Notes: a model not told the origin generated them from the letters alone. Positions 1 through 8,196 are shown, numbered from the stretch's first letter. The stretch is 64,000 bases of DNA from Kribbella antibiotica (GCF_004349055.1 NZ_SMKX01000036.1:1-64000), one strand, 5' to 3'. Made by a program: numbers and translations.

Positions 1-2
1 CC

Positions 3-161
3 CTCATTCCACCCGAGCTACGCCCCGCCCCTTGGCGGCCCGCTCTGATCCGAACCCACTGGCAAGAAACCTGGACCGCCCTAGCCCAACAGCTCCCCGA
101 CGAAATCCTCTACCGAGGCTGGCTCACGGCAATCGGCTCCGATTCATATGGCCTCAGGTGA
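3..161 (+). CDS. C-terminal end of an unknown protein (5' part outside window)
   Basis: An open frame enters from the left edge and runs 52 codons to a TGA at 159-161. The tail reads like a globular actinobacterial protein (…WTALAQQLPDEILYRGWLTAIGSDSYGLR), with high GC at third positions, whereas the other forward frames give Pro/Arg-rich noise. Its 3' end overlaps the end of the convergent LanC-like gene by 8 bases, a compact arrangement also seen elsewhere in this window. No family is recognised from this fragment and no start is available, so the function is unknown. Confidence 0.5.
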   Translation, partial: LIPPELRPAPWRPALIRTHWQETWTALAQQLPDEILYRGWLTAIGSDSYGLR

Positions 162-1425
162 GCGCCCACCAGTTGTCCATGCGGGGCTTGCTCACTGAGT
201 GCTCGAAGCGGCGGAGGGTGGTGGCGATGCCGGCGGCGCCTTGCATCCAGCCGACGCCGGGCGGGAGGAGCGGGTCTTCCTTGGTGTGTTCGATGAAACG
301 CCAGTACGGCGAGGGGCCGGCGTGGTCGACGAGAGTGTCGGCCAAGTGGGTGGCGAACTGGAGGTCGGCGGCGCTGCCGGTGCGTTCGTGGTTGGTGAGG
401 AACGCGTCGGCGGCACCGGCGGTTCCGCAGCAGCGGCCGTCGTTGTCCCAGAAGCCTGGGTGCAGGCGCTGGGGGATACCGGAGTGCAGGACCGCGTCTA
501 GCAGGCGGCGACGCCAGGTTGCGGGCGAGACTCCGGCCACTGCGTCGACTCCGGCGTACTCGAGCGCGTCGAAAAGGAGCGCCGTACCGGCGGGGCCGTG
601 GCACCAGTTGTAGGTGTACTCGTCGCCGTGCCGCTCGGCCCAGGGGATGACGCGGGGGACGCGGAAGCCGCGGTCGTCGTTGATGCCCAGCGTGACCAGG
701 TGTTCGGCGCCTAGACGCCCGGCCTCAACGAGCTCGGGTCGGTCGAGCTCGGCGCCGGCCAGCGCCAGTACGGCGGCGATGCCGGCCAGACCGTGGGTGA
801 GGTTAGGCATCTCGAGCGGCGGAGGTTTGCGGAGGTAGCGCCGGGGGATGAACAGCCAGTTCAGGCCCGACGAGGTCTCCTCCTGCTCGGCGAGGAGGCG
901 TTCGATCGCGCGGTCAGCCAGCGGGCGGGCGTCGACGCCGTGCCGGATGGCCCACAGAGCGCCGAGCAGTGCGCCGGCGGTGCCGAGGGTGAGGTCGTTG
1001 CAGACCGCGCCCGGCTCGTACGTGTCCGGCTGGTCCAGGAAAGATTCCTGCCAGCCGGTCGGCGTGACGATCTCGAGCGCGCGAGCGACCGCAGCATCCA
1101 CGCCAGGCTCGTCCAGTGCGATCAGGGCACCGATCGAGCTGACCAGGCCGTCGAAGAACGAGATGGAGGACTCGGTGGGGATCGAGGTCCGGACCCGGCG
1201 GGCGATACCGGCGGCGAGTTCACGCTCTGCCGCCGTCCACGGACGCGTGAGCTTGATGTCGGCGAGGGGATAGGCCAGCCCGCCGACACCGCTGTGGGTG
1301 CCCTGCAGGAATTCGGTCGGCTTCGCATCGCCCGCGGACTCCGGGATCCAGGGGCCGTCGTCGTCCCACTGCACCTGGTCGAGCACCCAGGCCCACGCTG
1401 CTTCGGAGAGTTCGCCGTACTTCAT
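154..1425 (-). CDS. Stand-alone LanC-like (lanthionine synthetase C fold) protein, CCG-type zinc site
   Basis: A 423-residue protein starting MKYGELSEAAW. A longer upstream extension of the frame is Pro/Arg-rich noise and overlaps the preceding gene, so this ATG was chosen; it overlaps that gene's stop as ATGA, implying translational coupling. The fold signature of LanC cyclases is present: repeated Gly-rich helix-hairpin units (THGLAGIAAVLALAG, GTAGALLGALWAIRHG, GWMQGAAGIATTLRRF) and two zinc-site motifs, NWCHGPAGTA and GRCCGTAGAADAFL. In classical LanC such as NisC the ligands are Cys, Cys and His. Here the second motif is Cys-Cys, giving the three-cysteine site known from CCG-type (ProcM-like) enzymes. 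LanC enzymes close thioether rings by adding Cys thiols to dehydroamino acids, but no dehydratase or precursor peptide is visible within the window, so the substrate is unknown. Confidence 0.85.
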   Translation of the reverse strand: MKYGELSEAAWAWVLDQVQWDDDGPWIPESAGDAKPTEFLQGTHSGVGGLAYPLADIKLTRPWTAAERELAAGIARRVRTSIPTESSISFFDGLVSSIGALIALDEPGVDAAVARALEIVTPTGWQESFLDQPDTYEPGAVCNDLTLGTAGALLGALWAIRHGVDARPLADRAIERLLAEQEETSSGLNWLFIPRRYLRKPPPLEMPNLTHGLAGIAAVLALAGAELDRPELVEAGRLGAEHLVTLGINDDRGFRVPRVIPWAERHGDEYTYNWCHGPAGTALLFDALEYAGVDAVAGVSPATWRRRLLDAVLHSGIPQRLHPGFWDNDGRCCGTAGAADAFLTNHERTGSAADLQFATHLADTLVDHAGPSPYWRFIEHTKEDPLLPPGVGWMQGAAGIATTLRRFEHSVSKPRMDNWWALT

Positions 1426-1940
1426 GGCCGGGCGTTCCGCATCCGGATGCCCGACCACTCGAGGGTGCTGGCGATGGTCTCGGCCCAGAAGTCGTGCAGG
1501 CGGTTCAGGACCCGGAGCTGGATTCCGGCCTCGGCGTGGAGCTCGAACAGGTCCCCCACCCGCTCCGGCGGTCCGAGCGGGCGGACTTCGGTGGTGGCGA
1601 CGAAGGCTGCGTCGGACAGGCTGAAGGGCGCGGCAGGCAGCCGGTAGGCGTAGAGCTCGACGGTGCGCATCGTGTCCAGCCAGCCGTACTCGACGGCGTG
1701 CACGCGAGTGTCGGAGCCGGCGCCGAGGATGCGGGCCTGGTCTTCGGGAGTGGTCGAGGGGCCCACCCACGCCATCGCGCGGGGGCACTGCCTCGGGAAC
1801 CAGTAGTCGGGCGCGCGGTCAGCACCGACCGCCCACACGTACGCAGTGCTCTCCTGCGCGGGTTTGGCCACGTGCGGCCGGAATACTTGAATGTTCGGGT
1901 CTTCGGAGAAGTGCAGAACTTCACCGGCAGCTGGGCGCAT
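1422..1940 (-). CDS. Small conserved protein, DUF6886-like
   Basis: A 172-residue protein beginning MRPAAGEVLHFSEDPNIQ. The opening (LHFSEDP.IQVFRPHVA), the AYVWAVGADRAPDYWFPRQCPR block and the ATTEVRPLGP segment resemble a small conserved actinobacterial family that I recall as DUF6886; this is memory, not a search. It has no signal peptide and no membrane segment, so it is probably cytosolic. The stop codon overlaps the start of the downstream LanC-like gene by four bases (ATGA), so the two are very likely one operon. The family carries no assigned reaction; co-translation with a LanC-like protein is the only functional hint. Confidence 0.7.
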   Translation of the reverse strand: MRPAAGEVLHFSEDPNIQVFRPHVAKPAQESTAYVWAVGADRAPDYWFPRQCPRAMAWVGPSTTPEDQARILGAGSDTRVHAVEYGWLDTMRTVELYAYRLPAAPFSLSDAAFVATTEVRPLGPPERVGDLFELHAEAGIQLRVLNRLHDFWAETIASTLEWSGIRMRNARP

Positions 1941-1981
1941 GCCGGGATCCTAGTACTGCGGTCCTGCCATCTTCAGCGCAA

Positions 1982-2860
1982 TTACGGGTTCAGGCCACAG
2001 TGCGAGCGCAGCCACGGCATCGGGTCGATCGGGTCGCCGCCGCCGGGACGTACTTCGAAGTGCAGGTGCGGCCCGGTGACGTTACCGGTGGAGCCGACCG
2101 CGCCGACCTGGTCACCGGCGAGCACGGTCTCGCCGACCGACACGCTGAACTTGCTCATGTGGTTGTACCAAGTGACGGTGCCGTCGGCGTGCCGGACCTG
2201 GACCTGACGGCCGTAGGGGCCGGCCCAGTCGGCCGAGATCACGACGCCGCGCATCACGGCGCGGATCGGGGTGCCGGTCGGGGCGGCGAAGTCGGTTCCG
2301 GTGTGCTTGCGGGCCCAGCGGCTGCCACCCTGACCGAAGGTCGCGGTGATGTGGTAGCCGGAGATCATCATTTCGCAGCGGTTCAGCGACTCACGCTGCT
2401 TCTTCGCCTCGGCCAGCTTGGCCTTGGCCAGCGCGCTGGCGCGGTTCGTGGTCAGGGCGTTGGTCGCGTTCAGCTTCGCGGCGCGGGCCTTGGCCAGCGC
2501 GGCGGCGGCTGCCTGCTTCTTGTTCGTGTCCTGGCCGGCCAGGACGACCCGGGAGGAGTCACGGGTGGCGAGCTGACGTGCCTGGATGCGGGCAGTGGTG
2601 ATGCCGGACAGGCTGCCGTTGTCGAGGCTGGCCGCGGCAAGGTTCACCGCTGTGTTGGCCTGCGTGGGGGACGACAGGGCGCTGTGGCTGAAGCCAACGG
2701 CTCCTGCCGCCGCAGCGAGAGCTGCGGTCAAACCGACGATCTGGGTACTGCTCGGGGTGTTACGCCTGGCAACACGGTGTTTGGCGCGAGGACTAGCGCC
2801 GGTCTTGCGCACAGCGTTACCGGGCGTGACGCGGTTGCCCGCGGCACGATGCTGGGACAC
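1982..2860 (-). CDS. Secreted M23-family peptidoglycan endopeptidase (LytM-like)
   Basis: A 292-residue protein with a GTG start preceded by GGAAGG about 8 nt upstream. A basic N-terminal stretch (residues 1-35) is followed by a hydrophobic segment (IVGLTAALAAAAGAVGF), a signal or anchor sequence. Residues about 85-160 are an Ala/Lys/Arg-rich, probably coiled-coil region. The C-terminal 130 residues are a peptidase M23 domain with the metal motif HTGTDFAAPTGTPI (H-x3-D) and the catalytic HLHFEV (H-x-H). Members cut peptidoglycan cross-links or activate other hydrolases outside the membrane. In related actinobacteria such a gene lies near sucCD, as here. A conserved C-terminal Cys (SHCGLNP) may pair with Cys in NRCEMM. 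Confidence 0.9.
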   Translation of the reverse strand: MSQHRAAGNRVTPGNAVRKTGASPRAKHRVARRNTPSSTQIVGLTAALAAAAGAVGFSHSALSSPTQANTAVNLAAASLDNGSLSGITTARIQARQLATRDSSRVVLAGQDTNKKQAAAAALAKARAAKLNATNALTTNRASALAKAKLAEAKKQRESLNRCEMMISGYHITATFGQGGSRWARKHTGTDFAAPTGTPIRAVMRGVVISADWAGPYGRQVQVRHADGTVTWYNHMSKFSVSVGETVLAGDQVGAVGSTGNVTGPHLHFEVRPGGGDPIDPMPWLRSHCGLNP

Positions 2861-3080
2861 AACGTGGCCTTCCGGTCACAGGGGAGGGGTTGGGGTGGTA
2901 CTTGGCTCTGCAACCTTTCGCCTTCACCAAGCGTTTATTCCCGGTGAGGACTTGAGCACGATAACGGATCTGTCACGGGCCGACAAACCCATCCGGGCAC
3001 TTTGGGGTCTCACCTTCACGAAACTTTTGCATGAGCCGCTGCACGTGCATCAGCCGTGTGAGCGCCAAAAGGCTGCCTGA

Positions 3081-3932
3081 TCAGGCAGTTTGCGGTTGAT
3101 CGTCGAGATGTGCGAGCACTCCGGTGATCTCGTGAACTGTTTCTCCGTGGAACGGCAACGACAGATGCCCGACCCCGCGGACCCGGATGTTGCGGGCGAT
3201 CAGGTCAGGATGCTGCAGCCGGGCGCGCCGCTGCGGCACGATCAGCTGGTCGACGTCGCTGTAGAACGCCACGAACCGCGTCCGTACGTCGGGAGCCGGC
3301 TCCGTGAGCTCTTCCATCAGATCGCTCTCGGGCCGGAGCTGCTTCACCAGCGGCAACGGCAGCAGTCGGGCCGCCATCGTCCCTTGGTGCGGCGTCCCCA
3401 GCGTCACGCAGGTGTGCACGCGCTCGTGACCGCCGAGCCTCTGGATGTAGTACCGAGCGATGAGCCCGCCCAGGCTGTGGCCGACCACGTGGATCTGGTC
3501 CGAGCCCGACGACTCACAGATCGCCTCGATCTCCTCACCCATCCGCTCCGCCGTACGGCGCACATCCACGGTCAGCGGTGAGTACGAGAAGGTGTGGACG
3601 CTGCTGAAGCCGCGGCGGGCGAGCTGCCGGCGCATCAGCGCGAAGATGGTGTGGTTGTCGATGATCCCGTGCGCCAGCAGGATCGGCGTACCGGCTGCCC
3701 GGACGTCGTTGACCAGCAGGCTGCGCTGAGCCGGAGTCAGACCGGTCAGGGAGAGCCGCTCGACCCGGGAACCGGAGCCGCTGAGCAGCCCGAGTGGATA
3801 CATGGCCAGGTGCGTGGTCATCCAGCCGAGCTCCACGGCGGCGCCTTGCAGCACGCGCGGTGTGATCGCGGAACGGGCGCCGTACCGGAGTCCGTCCAGC
3901 GCGCCTCGCACTTCGTCCTGCCAAGAAGTCAT
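3081..3932 (-). CDS. Alpha/beta-hydrolase, triacylglycerol-lipase-like
   Basis: A 283-residue protein starting MTSWQDEVRGALDGL; an in-frame extension to 4499 is antisense to the B12-binding gene and was discarded. The alpha/beta-hydrolase core is clear: oxyanion region PILLAHGIIDNHTIF, nucleophile elbow VVGHSLGGLIARYYIQ (Ser in GHSLG), LGTPHQGTMAAR typical of bacterial lipases of the EstA/LipA (PGAP1-like) group, and the catalytic-His region GVGHLSLPFH near the C-terminus. A weakly hydrophobic N-terminal segment (VELGWMTTHLAMYPLGLL) may associate with membrane, but no cleavable signal is evident. It probably hydrolyses acyl esters or lipids. It is transcribed away from the B12-binding gene and toward the M23 gene, 220 bases away. 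Confidence 0.85.
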   Translation of the reverse strand: MTSWQDEVRGALDGLRYGARSAITPRVLQGAAVELGWMTTHLAMYPLGLLSGSGSRVERLSLTGLTPAQRSLLVNDVRAAGTPILLAHGIIDNHTIFALMRRQLARRGFSSVHTFSYSPLTVDVRRTAERMGEEIEAICESSGSDQIHVVGHSLGGLIARYYIQRLGGHERVHTCVTLGTPHQGTMAARLLPLPLVKQLRPESDLMEELTEPAPDVRTRFVAFYSDVDQLIVPQRRARLQHPDLIARNIRVRGVGHLSLPFHGETVHEITGVLAHLDDQPQTA

Positions 3933-4109
3933 TTGCGGCTCCTCACAGCAAACCAGACCCCCCGGTGGTCCGATCTCTTTCCACGGTAACCGGTTCCCAG
4001 CCACCGTGTCGGGGAACACACGGTTCCGTGTCTTATCCGTGAGATCGCCGCCGGGTAGCCTGCAAATCTGGACGCAACGCTGCGCTCCAGTACTGAAAGG
4101 CGCCTGAGC

Positions 4110-4529
4110 ATGCCCTCCACCTCGACCCTGCGTGTCGTCGTCGCCAAGCCCGGCCTGGACGGCCACGACCGTGGCGCGAAGGTCGTCGCCCGCGCGCTGC
4201 GGGACGCCGGTATGGAGGTCATCTACACGGGCCTGCACCAGACGCCTGAGCAGATCGTCGAGACGGCGATCGCCGAGGACGCCGACGCGATCGGGCTGTC
4301 GGTGCTCTCCGGGGCACACATGACGCTGTTCAAGCGGGTCCGTGAGCTGCTCACCGAGCGCGAGGCCGACGACATCGTGGTCTTCGGTGGCGGCATCATC
4401 CCGGACGCGGATCTGCAGCCGCTGGCCGAGCTCGGCGTGCACAAGATCTTCACCCCCGGCGCGACCACGACCGAGATCGTCGCCTGGGTTCGCGGTCATG
4501 TTGGTGACGCATCAGCCTCAACGATGTAA
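4110..4529 (+). CDS. Cobalamin (B12)-binding domain protein, mutase small-subunit type
   Basis: A 139-residue protein that is almost entirely one B12-binding Rossmann domain. It carries the base-off/His-on signature [12 protein letters not shown] (D-x-H-x-x-G, where His replaces the lower axial base), then [13 protein letters not shown] and [12 protein letters not shown] (the S-x-L and GG motifs that hold the nucleotide tail). This matches the C-terminal domain of methylmalonyl-CoA mutase and the small subunit of isobutyryl-CoA mutase (IcmB/MeaA partners). The catalytic large subunit is not in the window, so the specific mutase is unassigned. The position upstream of sucCD agrees with Streptomyces gene order and with succinyl-CoA as a shared metabolite. 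Confidence 0.9.
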   Translation: MPSTSTLRVVVAKPGLDGHDRGAKVVARALRDAGMEVIYTGLHQTPEQIVETAIAEDADAIGLSVLSGAHMTLFKRVRELLTEREADDIVVFGGGIIPDADLQPLAELGVHKIFTPGATTTEIVAWVRGHVGDASASTM

Positions 4530-4553
4530 GTCACTGGCGCCGGGAACGCCGTT

Positions 4554-4666
4554 TTCGGTAGTTACTAATCGGTAATACCGAATCGTTAAGAAACACCTGG
4601 TTGTGCACTCTCCCGAATCGCGGTCGCATACAGGCATGCGGTACGTCCGGAACAGTTACTGTCCGG
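4554..4666. promoter_or_regulatory. Palindromes upstream of the sugar ABC transporter (candidate operator/promoter region)
   Basis: Two dyads lie in the 221-base gap before the lipoprotein gene. TTCGGTA (4554-4560) pairs with TACCGAA (4576-4582), and a tighter CGGTA-A-TACCG sits at 4570-4580. ACAGTTACTGT (4652-4662) is a near-perfect palindrome flanked by CCGG on both sides. Either could bind a sugar-responsive repressor, and the first could end transcription of the B12 gene. No regulator gene lies next to them. Confidence 0.35.
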
Positions 4667-4750
4667 ATTGGCGGCGTGACAGTGCGGTGGGGGCCTGTCG
4701 GTCGCCTGCGCAGGGACGATGAGATTCCCATCGGGAGAGGGCAGGTAACG

Positions 4751-6073
4751 ATGAGGTTTGAACGATCACATACCCGCAAGGCGGTCGCTCTGGCCGTGGT
4801 GAGCAGCCTGGTGTTGTTCACGGCGGCGTGTGGCGGCGGCGATGACGGCAGCAAGGGGAACACCGGTTCGGCGGGGGGTGCGCTCGAGGGTCGTGGGCCG
4901 ATCAAATTTGCCACCGGCAAGGACACCTCCGGCAACCTGACGAGCCAGGTCGCGGCGTGGAACTCGCAGCACCCGGACGAGAAGGTCGAAATCACCGAGC
5001 TACCCGAGTCGGCCGACCAGCAGCGCAACCAGCTGATCTCGAACGCCCAGATCAAGTCCACCGAGTTCAGCGTGCTGAACCTGGATGTTGTCTGGACCGC
5101 CGAGTTCGCCGCGAACCGCTGGGTCACCCAGCTCCCCGAGGACCAGTTCCCGGACCTCGGCAAGCTGCTGCCGTCCACGGTTGCGACCGGCAAGTACCGC
5201 GACAAGCTGTACGCCGTACCGGTGACGTCCGACGGTGGTCTGCTGTACTACCGCAAGGACCTGCTGGACAAGGCCGGTCTGAAGCCGCCGACGACGTGGC
5301 CCGAGATGATCGCCGCCTGCGCGAAGGTGAAGGCGCTGCCCGAGGGCAAAGCCATCAACTGCTACGCGGGCCAGTTCGAGAAGTACGAAGGCCTGACGGT
5401 GAACTTCTCCGAGGCCGTGAACAGCGCCGGTGGTGTTGTCGTCGGTGACGACGGCAAGCCGAACGTGGACACCCCGGAGGCGCTGGCCGGTCTGACCGCG
5501 CTGGCCGAGGGCTTCAAGACGGGCTTCATTCCGAAGGCCGCGATCACCTACACCGAAGAGCCGGGCCGGCGTGCCTTCCAGGACGGCAACCTGCTCTTCC
5601 ACCGCAACTGGCCGTACGTTTACGCGCTGGCGAACAAGACCGACGGCTCGTCGAAGATCGCCGGCAAGTTCGGTGTCGCGCCGCTGCCCGGCCTGAACGG
5701 ACCGGGTGTCTCGACGCTCGGCGGTCACAACTACGCGATCTCGGAGTTCACTCCGAACAAGGCGACCGCGGCCGACTTCATCAAGTTCATGTCGAGTGAA
5801 GAGCGCCAGAAGGCGAACGTCGAGAAGACCTCGCAGGCGCCGACCTGGGCCTCGCTGTACGACGACGCGGCACTGAACAAGCAGTTCCCGTACCTGGCTC
5901 CGCTGAAGGCCTCGATCGGCTCGGCGAAGTCGCGGCCGCAGGTGGTCAAGTACGGCGACGTGACGACGGCGATCCAGGATGCGGCGTACAACACGCTGAA
6001 GCCGAACGGCACTGACCCGAAGACCGCCCTGAAGGATCTGCAGACCAAGTTGAGTTCACTCATCACCCAGTGA
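4751..6073 (+). CDS. Sugar ABC transporter, substrate-binding lipoprotein
   Basis: A 440-residue protein. The start is the ATG at 4751 (MRFERSHTRKAV), because a short basic stretch and hydrophobic core then lead into the lipobox LFTAAC with Cys27-Gly-Gly-Gly, the usual lipoprotein linker; GGGAGAGGG lies just upstream. The mature part is a family-1 solute-binding protein with motifs such as LYAVPVTSDGGLLYYRKDLLDKAGL and NWPYVYAL, typical of maltose/trehalose/alpha-glucoside binders. It delivers sugar to the two permeases encoded downstream. A strong hairpin follows its stop, which usually lets a binding protein be made in excess over the permeases. The alpha-glucosidase gene 4 kb away supports alpha-glucosides as ligands, but this is inference. 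Confidence 0.9.
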   Translation: MRFERSHTRKAVALAVVSSLVLFTAACGGGDDGSKGNTGSAGGALEGRGPIKFATGKDTSGNLTSQVAAWNSQHPDEKVEITELPESADQQRNQLISNAQIKSTEFSVLNLDVVWTAEFAANRWVTQLPEDQFPDLGKLLPSTVATGKYRDKLYAVPVTSDGGLLYYRKDLLDKAGLKPPTTWPEMIAACAKVKALPEGKAINCYAGQFEKYEGLTVNFSEAVNSAGGVVVGDDGKPNVDTPEALAGLTALAEGFKTGFIPKAAITYTEEPGRRAFQDGNLLFHRNWPYVYALANKTDGSSKIAGKFGVAPLPGLNGPGVSTLGGHNYAISEFTPNKATAADFIKFMSSEERQKANVEKTSQAPTWASLYDDAALNKQFPYLAPLKASIGSAKSRPQVVKYGDVTTAIQDAAYNTLKPNGTDPKTALKDLQTKLSSLITQ

Positions 6074-6082
6074 TCCGAGTGC

Positions 6083-6121
6083 GGGGCCGGTGCGTGGCGT
6101 CGACCGCCACGGCCCGGCCCC
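6083..6121 (+). terminator. Intercistronic stem-loop after the binding-protein gene
   Basis: GGGGCCGG (6083-6090) pairs with CCGGCCCC (6114-6121), enclosing a second stem GTGGCG/CGCCAC (6094-6099 with 6105-6110). There is no T tract. Located 10 bases after the lipoprotein stop and before the permease ribosome-binding site, it probably stabilises the upstream mRNA or partly terminates transcription, as in malE-malF intergenic regions. Confidence 0.6.
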
Positions 6122-6170
6122 GTCCTGTCACCGCCCACGGACCGTGGGTGGAGAGAGTAGGAGGCATGAG

Positions 6171-7220
6171 GTGAGTGAATCCGCCTCGGCTGTTGAGCCG
6201 ACACCGGGCAAGAATGTCCGGCGTACGTCGTTCAACGAGGGCACCGGCCGGCTGGCCGCGCTGCTGTTGTCACCGACCCTGATCGTTCTGCTGCTGGTGA
6301 TCGGCTACCCGATCATCTCGGCCCTGCGCGAATCGCTGTACACCAGCGGCGGGATCGGCGACGACGGCTTCGTCATCGAAGGCACGCGGTTCGTCGGGCT
6401 CGACAACTTCGCCGCGATCTTCTCCGGAGAGACCGGCGACCGGTTCTGGAACGCGTTCTACAACACCACGTTCTTCACCGTCACCTGCGTTGTCCTCGAG
6501 ACACTGCTCGGGGTCCTGATGGCCATGGTGATGCACAAGGCGTTCAAGGGCCGGGCGATCGTCCGGGCCAGCATCCTGATCCCGTGGGCGATCCCGACCG
6601 TCGTGTCGGCGCTGCTGTGGAAGTGGATGTTCCAGGCCGACGGCATTGCGAACGCGGTGCTCGGGACCCAGATCCTGTGGTCGACCGAGGGCTGGCAGTC
6701 GGTGCTGTCGGTCATCGTCGCCGACACCTGGAAGACGGCGCCGTTCATCGGGCTGCTGGTGCTGGCCGGCCTGCAGACCATTCCCGACGAGGTCTACGAG
6801 GCCGCGAAGGTCGATGGGGCGAGCCCCTGGAAGACCTTCACCCGGATCACGCTGCCGCTGGTGAAGCCGGCACTGCTGGTGGCAGTGCTGTTCCGCATCC
6901 TCGACACGCTCCGGATCTTCGACCTGCCGTACGTGCTGGTCGGCCCGAACAAGGAGTCGGTCGAGACCCTGTCGATCCTCGCCTTCCTCGAGGCGAACCA
7001 GACGCGGTACGGGCCGGCGGCGGCGTACGCGACCTTGCTGTTCGTCTACATCGTCGTCGTGGCCTACGTGTTCGTCCGGCTGCTCGGCGCCGACGTCATC
7101 GGTGACGCCCGGGCTTCCAAGCCCAAGAAGAACGGCAAGAGCAAGGACAATCAGCTTCCGCCGGGTACCGCAGCGGCGACAGCGAGCGGCAGCCTGGCTG
7201 CCGGTGGAGGGGGTTTGTAA
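6171..7220 (+). CDS. Sugar ABC transporter permease (MalF-like)
   Basis: A 349-residue integral membrane protein. The GTG at 6171 is chosen because AGGAGG lies at 6159-6164, six bases upstream; an ATG at 6166 is out of frame. About six membrane segments are visible, beginning with LAALLLSPTLIVLLLVIGYPIISAL, and the binding-protein-dependent transport EAA loop EVYEAAKVDGASPWKTFTRI docks the ATPase. The C-terminus carries a Lys/Ser tail (KPKKNGKSKDNQ) and a low-complexity Ala/Gly end. It forms the channel with the MalG-like partner, whose ATG overlaps its TAA stop (TAATG). No ATP-binding subunit is encoded here, consistent with a shared MsiK-type ATPase elsewhere in the genome, as in Streptomyces. 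Confidence 0.92.
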   Translation: MSESASAVEPTPGKNVRRTSFNEGTGRLAALLLSPTLIVLLLVIGYPIISALRESLYTSGGIGDDGFVIEGTRFVGLDNFAAIFSGETGDRFWNAFYNTTFFTVTCVVLETLLGVLMAMVMHKAFKGRAIVRASILIPWAIPTVVSALLWKWMFQADGIANAVLGTQILWSTEGWQSVLSVIVADTWKTAPFIGLLVLAGLQTIPDEVYEAAKVDGASPWKTFTRITLPLVKPALLVAVLFRILDTLRIFDLPYVLVGPNKESVETLSILAFLEANQTRYGPAAAYATLLFVYIVVVAYVFVRLLGADVIGDARASKPKKNGKSKDNQLPPGTAAATASGSLAAGGGGL

Positions 7221-8065
7221 TGGCGCAAATAGCTGCAGAAGCTCCCTGGTACCGGCGGTGGTTGCCATTGGTCGGAGTCGGGCTGATCGTTCTGTACTGC
7301 CTGGTGCCGTTCTACTGGATGGTCGTGTCGGCGTTCCGCCGGCCGAGCGACCAGTTCGACAACTCGATCATTCCGAAACGCTGGTCGATCGAAAACTTCA
7401 CCGACGTGTTCCAGCCCGGTACGGGCTTCGGCCGGGCGCTGCTGAACAGCCTGATCGTGGCCGGCACCGTGACGATCCTGACGCTGATCGTAGGCATGGT
7501 CGCGGCGTACACATTGGCCCGGCTGGACTTCAAGTTCAAGAACCTCGTGCTGGCGATCATCATCACCACCTCGATGTTCCCGGGGATCTCGCTCGTGATC
7601 CCGCTGAAGAAGCTGTTCAGTGACATCGAGTGGATCAACACCTACCAGGCGATGATCGTGCCCAGCCTGTCGTTCGCGCTGCCGCTGGCCGTGTGGAACC
7701 TGACCGCGTTCTTCCGGCAGATGCCGCGTGAGCTCGAGCAGGCCGCGATGGTCGACGGCTGTACGCCGGCCCAGGCGTTCCGCAAGGTGATCATCCCGTT
7801 GGCGGCACCCGGTGTCTTCACGACCGCGATCATCACCTTCATCGCGGCGTGGAACGAGTTCCTGATCGCGGTCAGCATGGTGAACCGCAAGGACATCTCG
7901 ACCGCGAACGTCCTGATCGCCAGCTTCACCGGTACGTCGGGCCGCGACCAACCGTTCGGTAGCCAGATGGCCGCTGGCGTCGTGGTCACGATTCCGCTGG
8001 TGATCGCCGTACTGATCTTCCAGCGTCGCATCGTCGCCGGCCTGACGGCAGGTGGTGTGAAGTGA
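7220..8065 (+). CDS. Sugar ABC transporter permease (MalG-like)
   Basis: A 281-residue inner-membrane protein with six predicted helices, starting with WLPLVGVGLIVLYCLVPFYWMVVSAF, the typical N-terminus of MalG/ThuG-type permeases. The EAA motif ELEQAAMVDGCTPAQAFRK and following VIIPLAAPG are well preserved. The start codon overlaps the stop of the MalF-like gene by one base (TAATG), so expression is coupled. It pairs with that permease to import sugar from the lipoprotein. Its own TGA overlaps the GTG of a 41-codon frame encoding an extremely charged peptide, making that peptide the probable fourth cistron of the operon. Confidence 0.92.
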   Translation: MAQIAAEAPWYRRWLPLVGVGLIVLYCLVPFYWMVVSAFRRPSDQFDNSIIPKRWSIENFTDVFQPGTGFGRALLNSLIVAGTVTILTLIVGMVAAYTLARLDFKFKNLVLAIIITTSMFPGISLVIPLKKLFSDIEWINTYQAMIVPSLSFALPLAVWNLTAFFRQMPRELEQAAMVDGCTPAQAFRKVIIPLAAPGVFTTAIITFIAAWNEFLIAVSMVNRKDISTANVLIASFTGTSGRDQPFGSQMAAGVVVTIPLVIAVLIFQRRIVAGLTAGGVK

Positions 8066-8187
8066 GCTCAGAGCGCGACCGCGAGGAGCGAGAACGCCGC
8101 GACCGCGAAGACCGGGATCGGCGAGACCGTGAGGATCGGGACCGGCGGGATCAAGAAGATCGCGACCGCCGCGACCGCGAGCGCTAG
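8062..8187 (+). CDS. Arg/Asp/Glu repeat microprotein coupled to the sugar transporter operon
   Basis: A 41-codon open frame starts at a GTG overlapping the permease stop (GTGA) and ends at TAG 8185-8187. After (M)SS it is built only of Arg, Asp and Glu apart from a single Gln, arranged in short periods such as RDREDRDRR repeated about three times; roughly half the residues are Arg and half acidic. There is no signal or membrane segment. Such an RD/RE polyampholyte would be disordered or a single alpha helix, and could bind RNA, acidic protein surfaces or the transporter's cytosolic loops. The GTGA coupling and the terminator 10 bases later place it in the ABC operon. It was read directly from the DNA and is too short for routine gene callers. 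No family is recognised; a recent repeat-generated tail is the alternative. Confidence 0.55.
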   Translation: MSSERDREERERRDREDRDRRDREDRDRRDQEDRDRRDRER

Positions 8188-8196
8188 TTCAGGCCG

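Noticed and set aside
154..1788. Longer version of the LanC-like protein (544 residues)
   Set aside because: The extra N-terminus is Pro/Arg-rich and lies inside the coupled upstream gene in another frame; the ATG at 1425 fits the operon.
2861..3080. Possible c-di-AMP (ydaO) riboswitch upstream of the M23 peptidase
   Set aside because: This riboswitch often precedes actinobacterial cell-wall hydrolases, but the conserved core segments could not be matched in these 220 bases.
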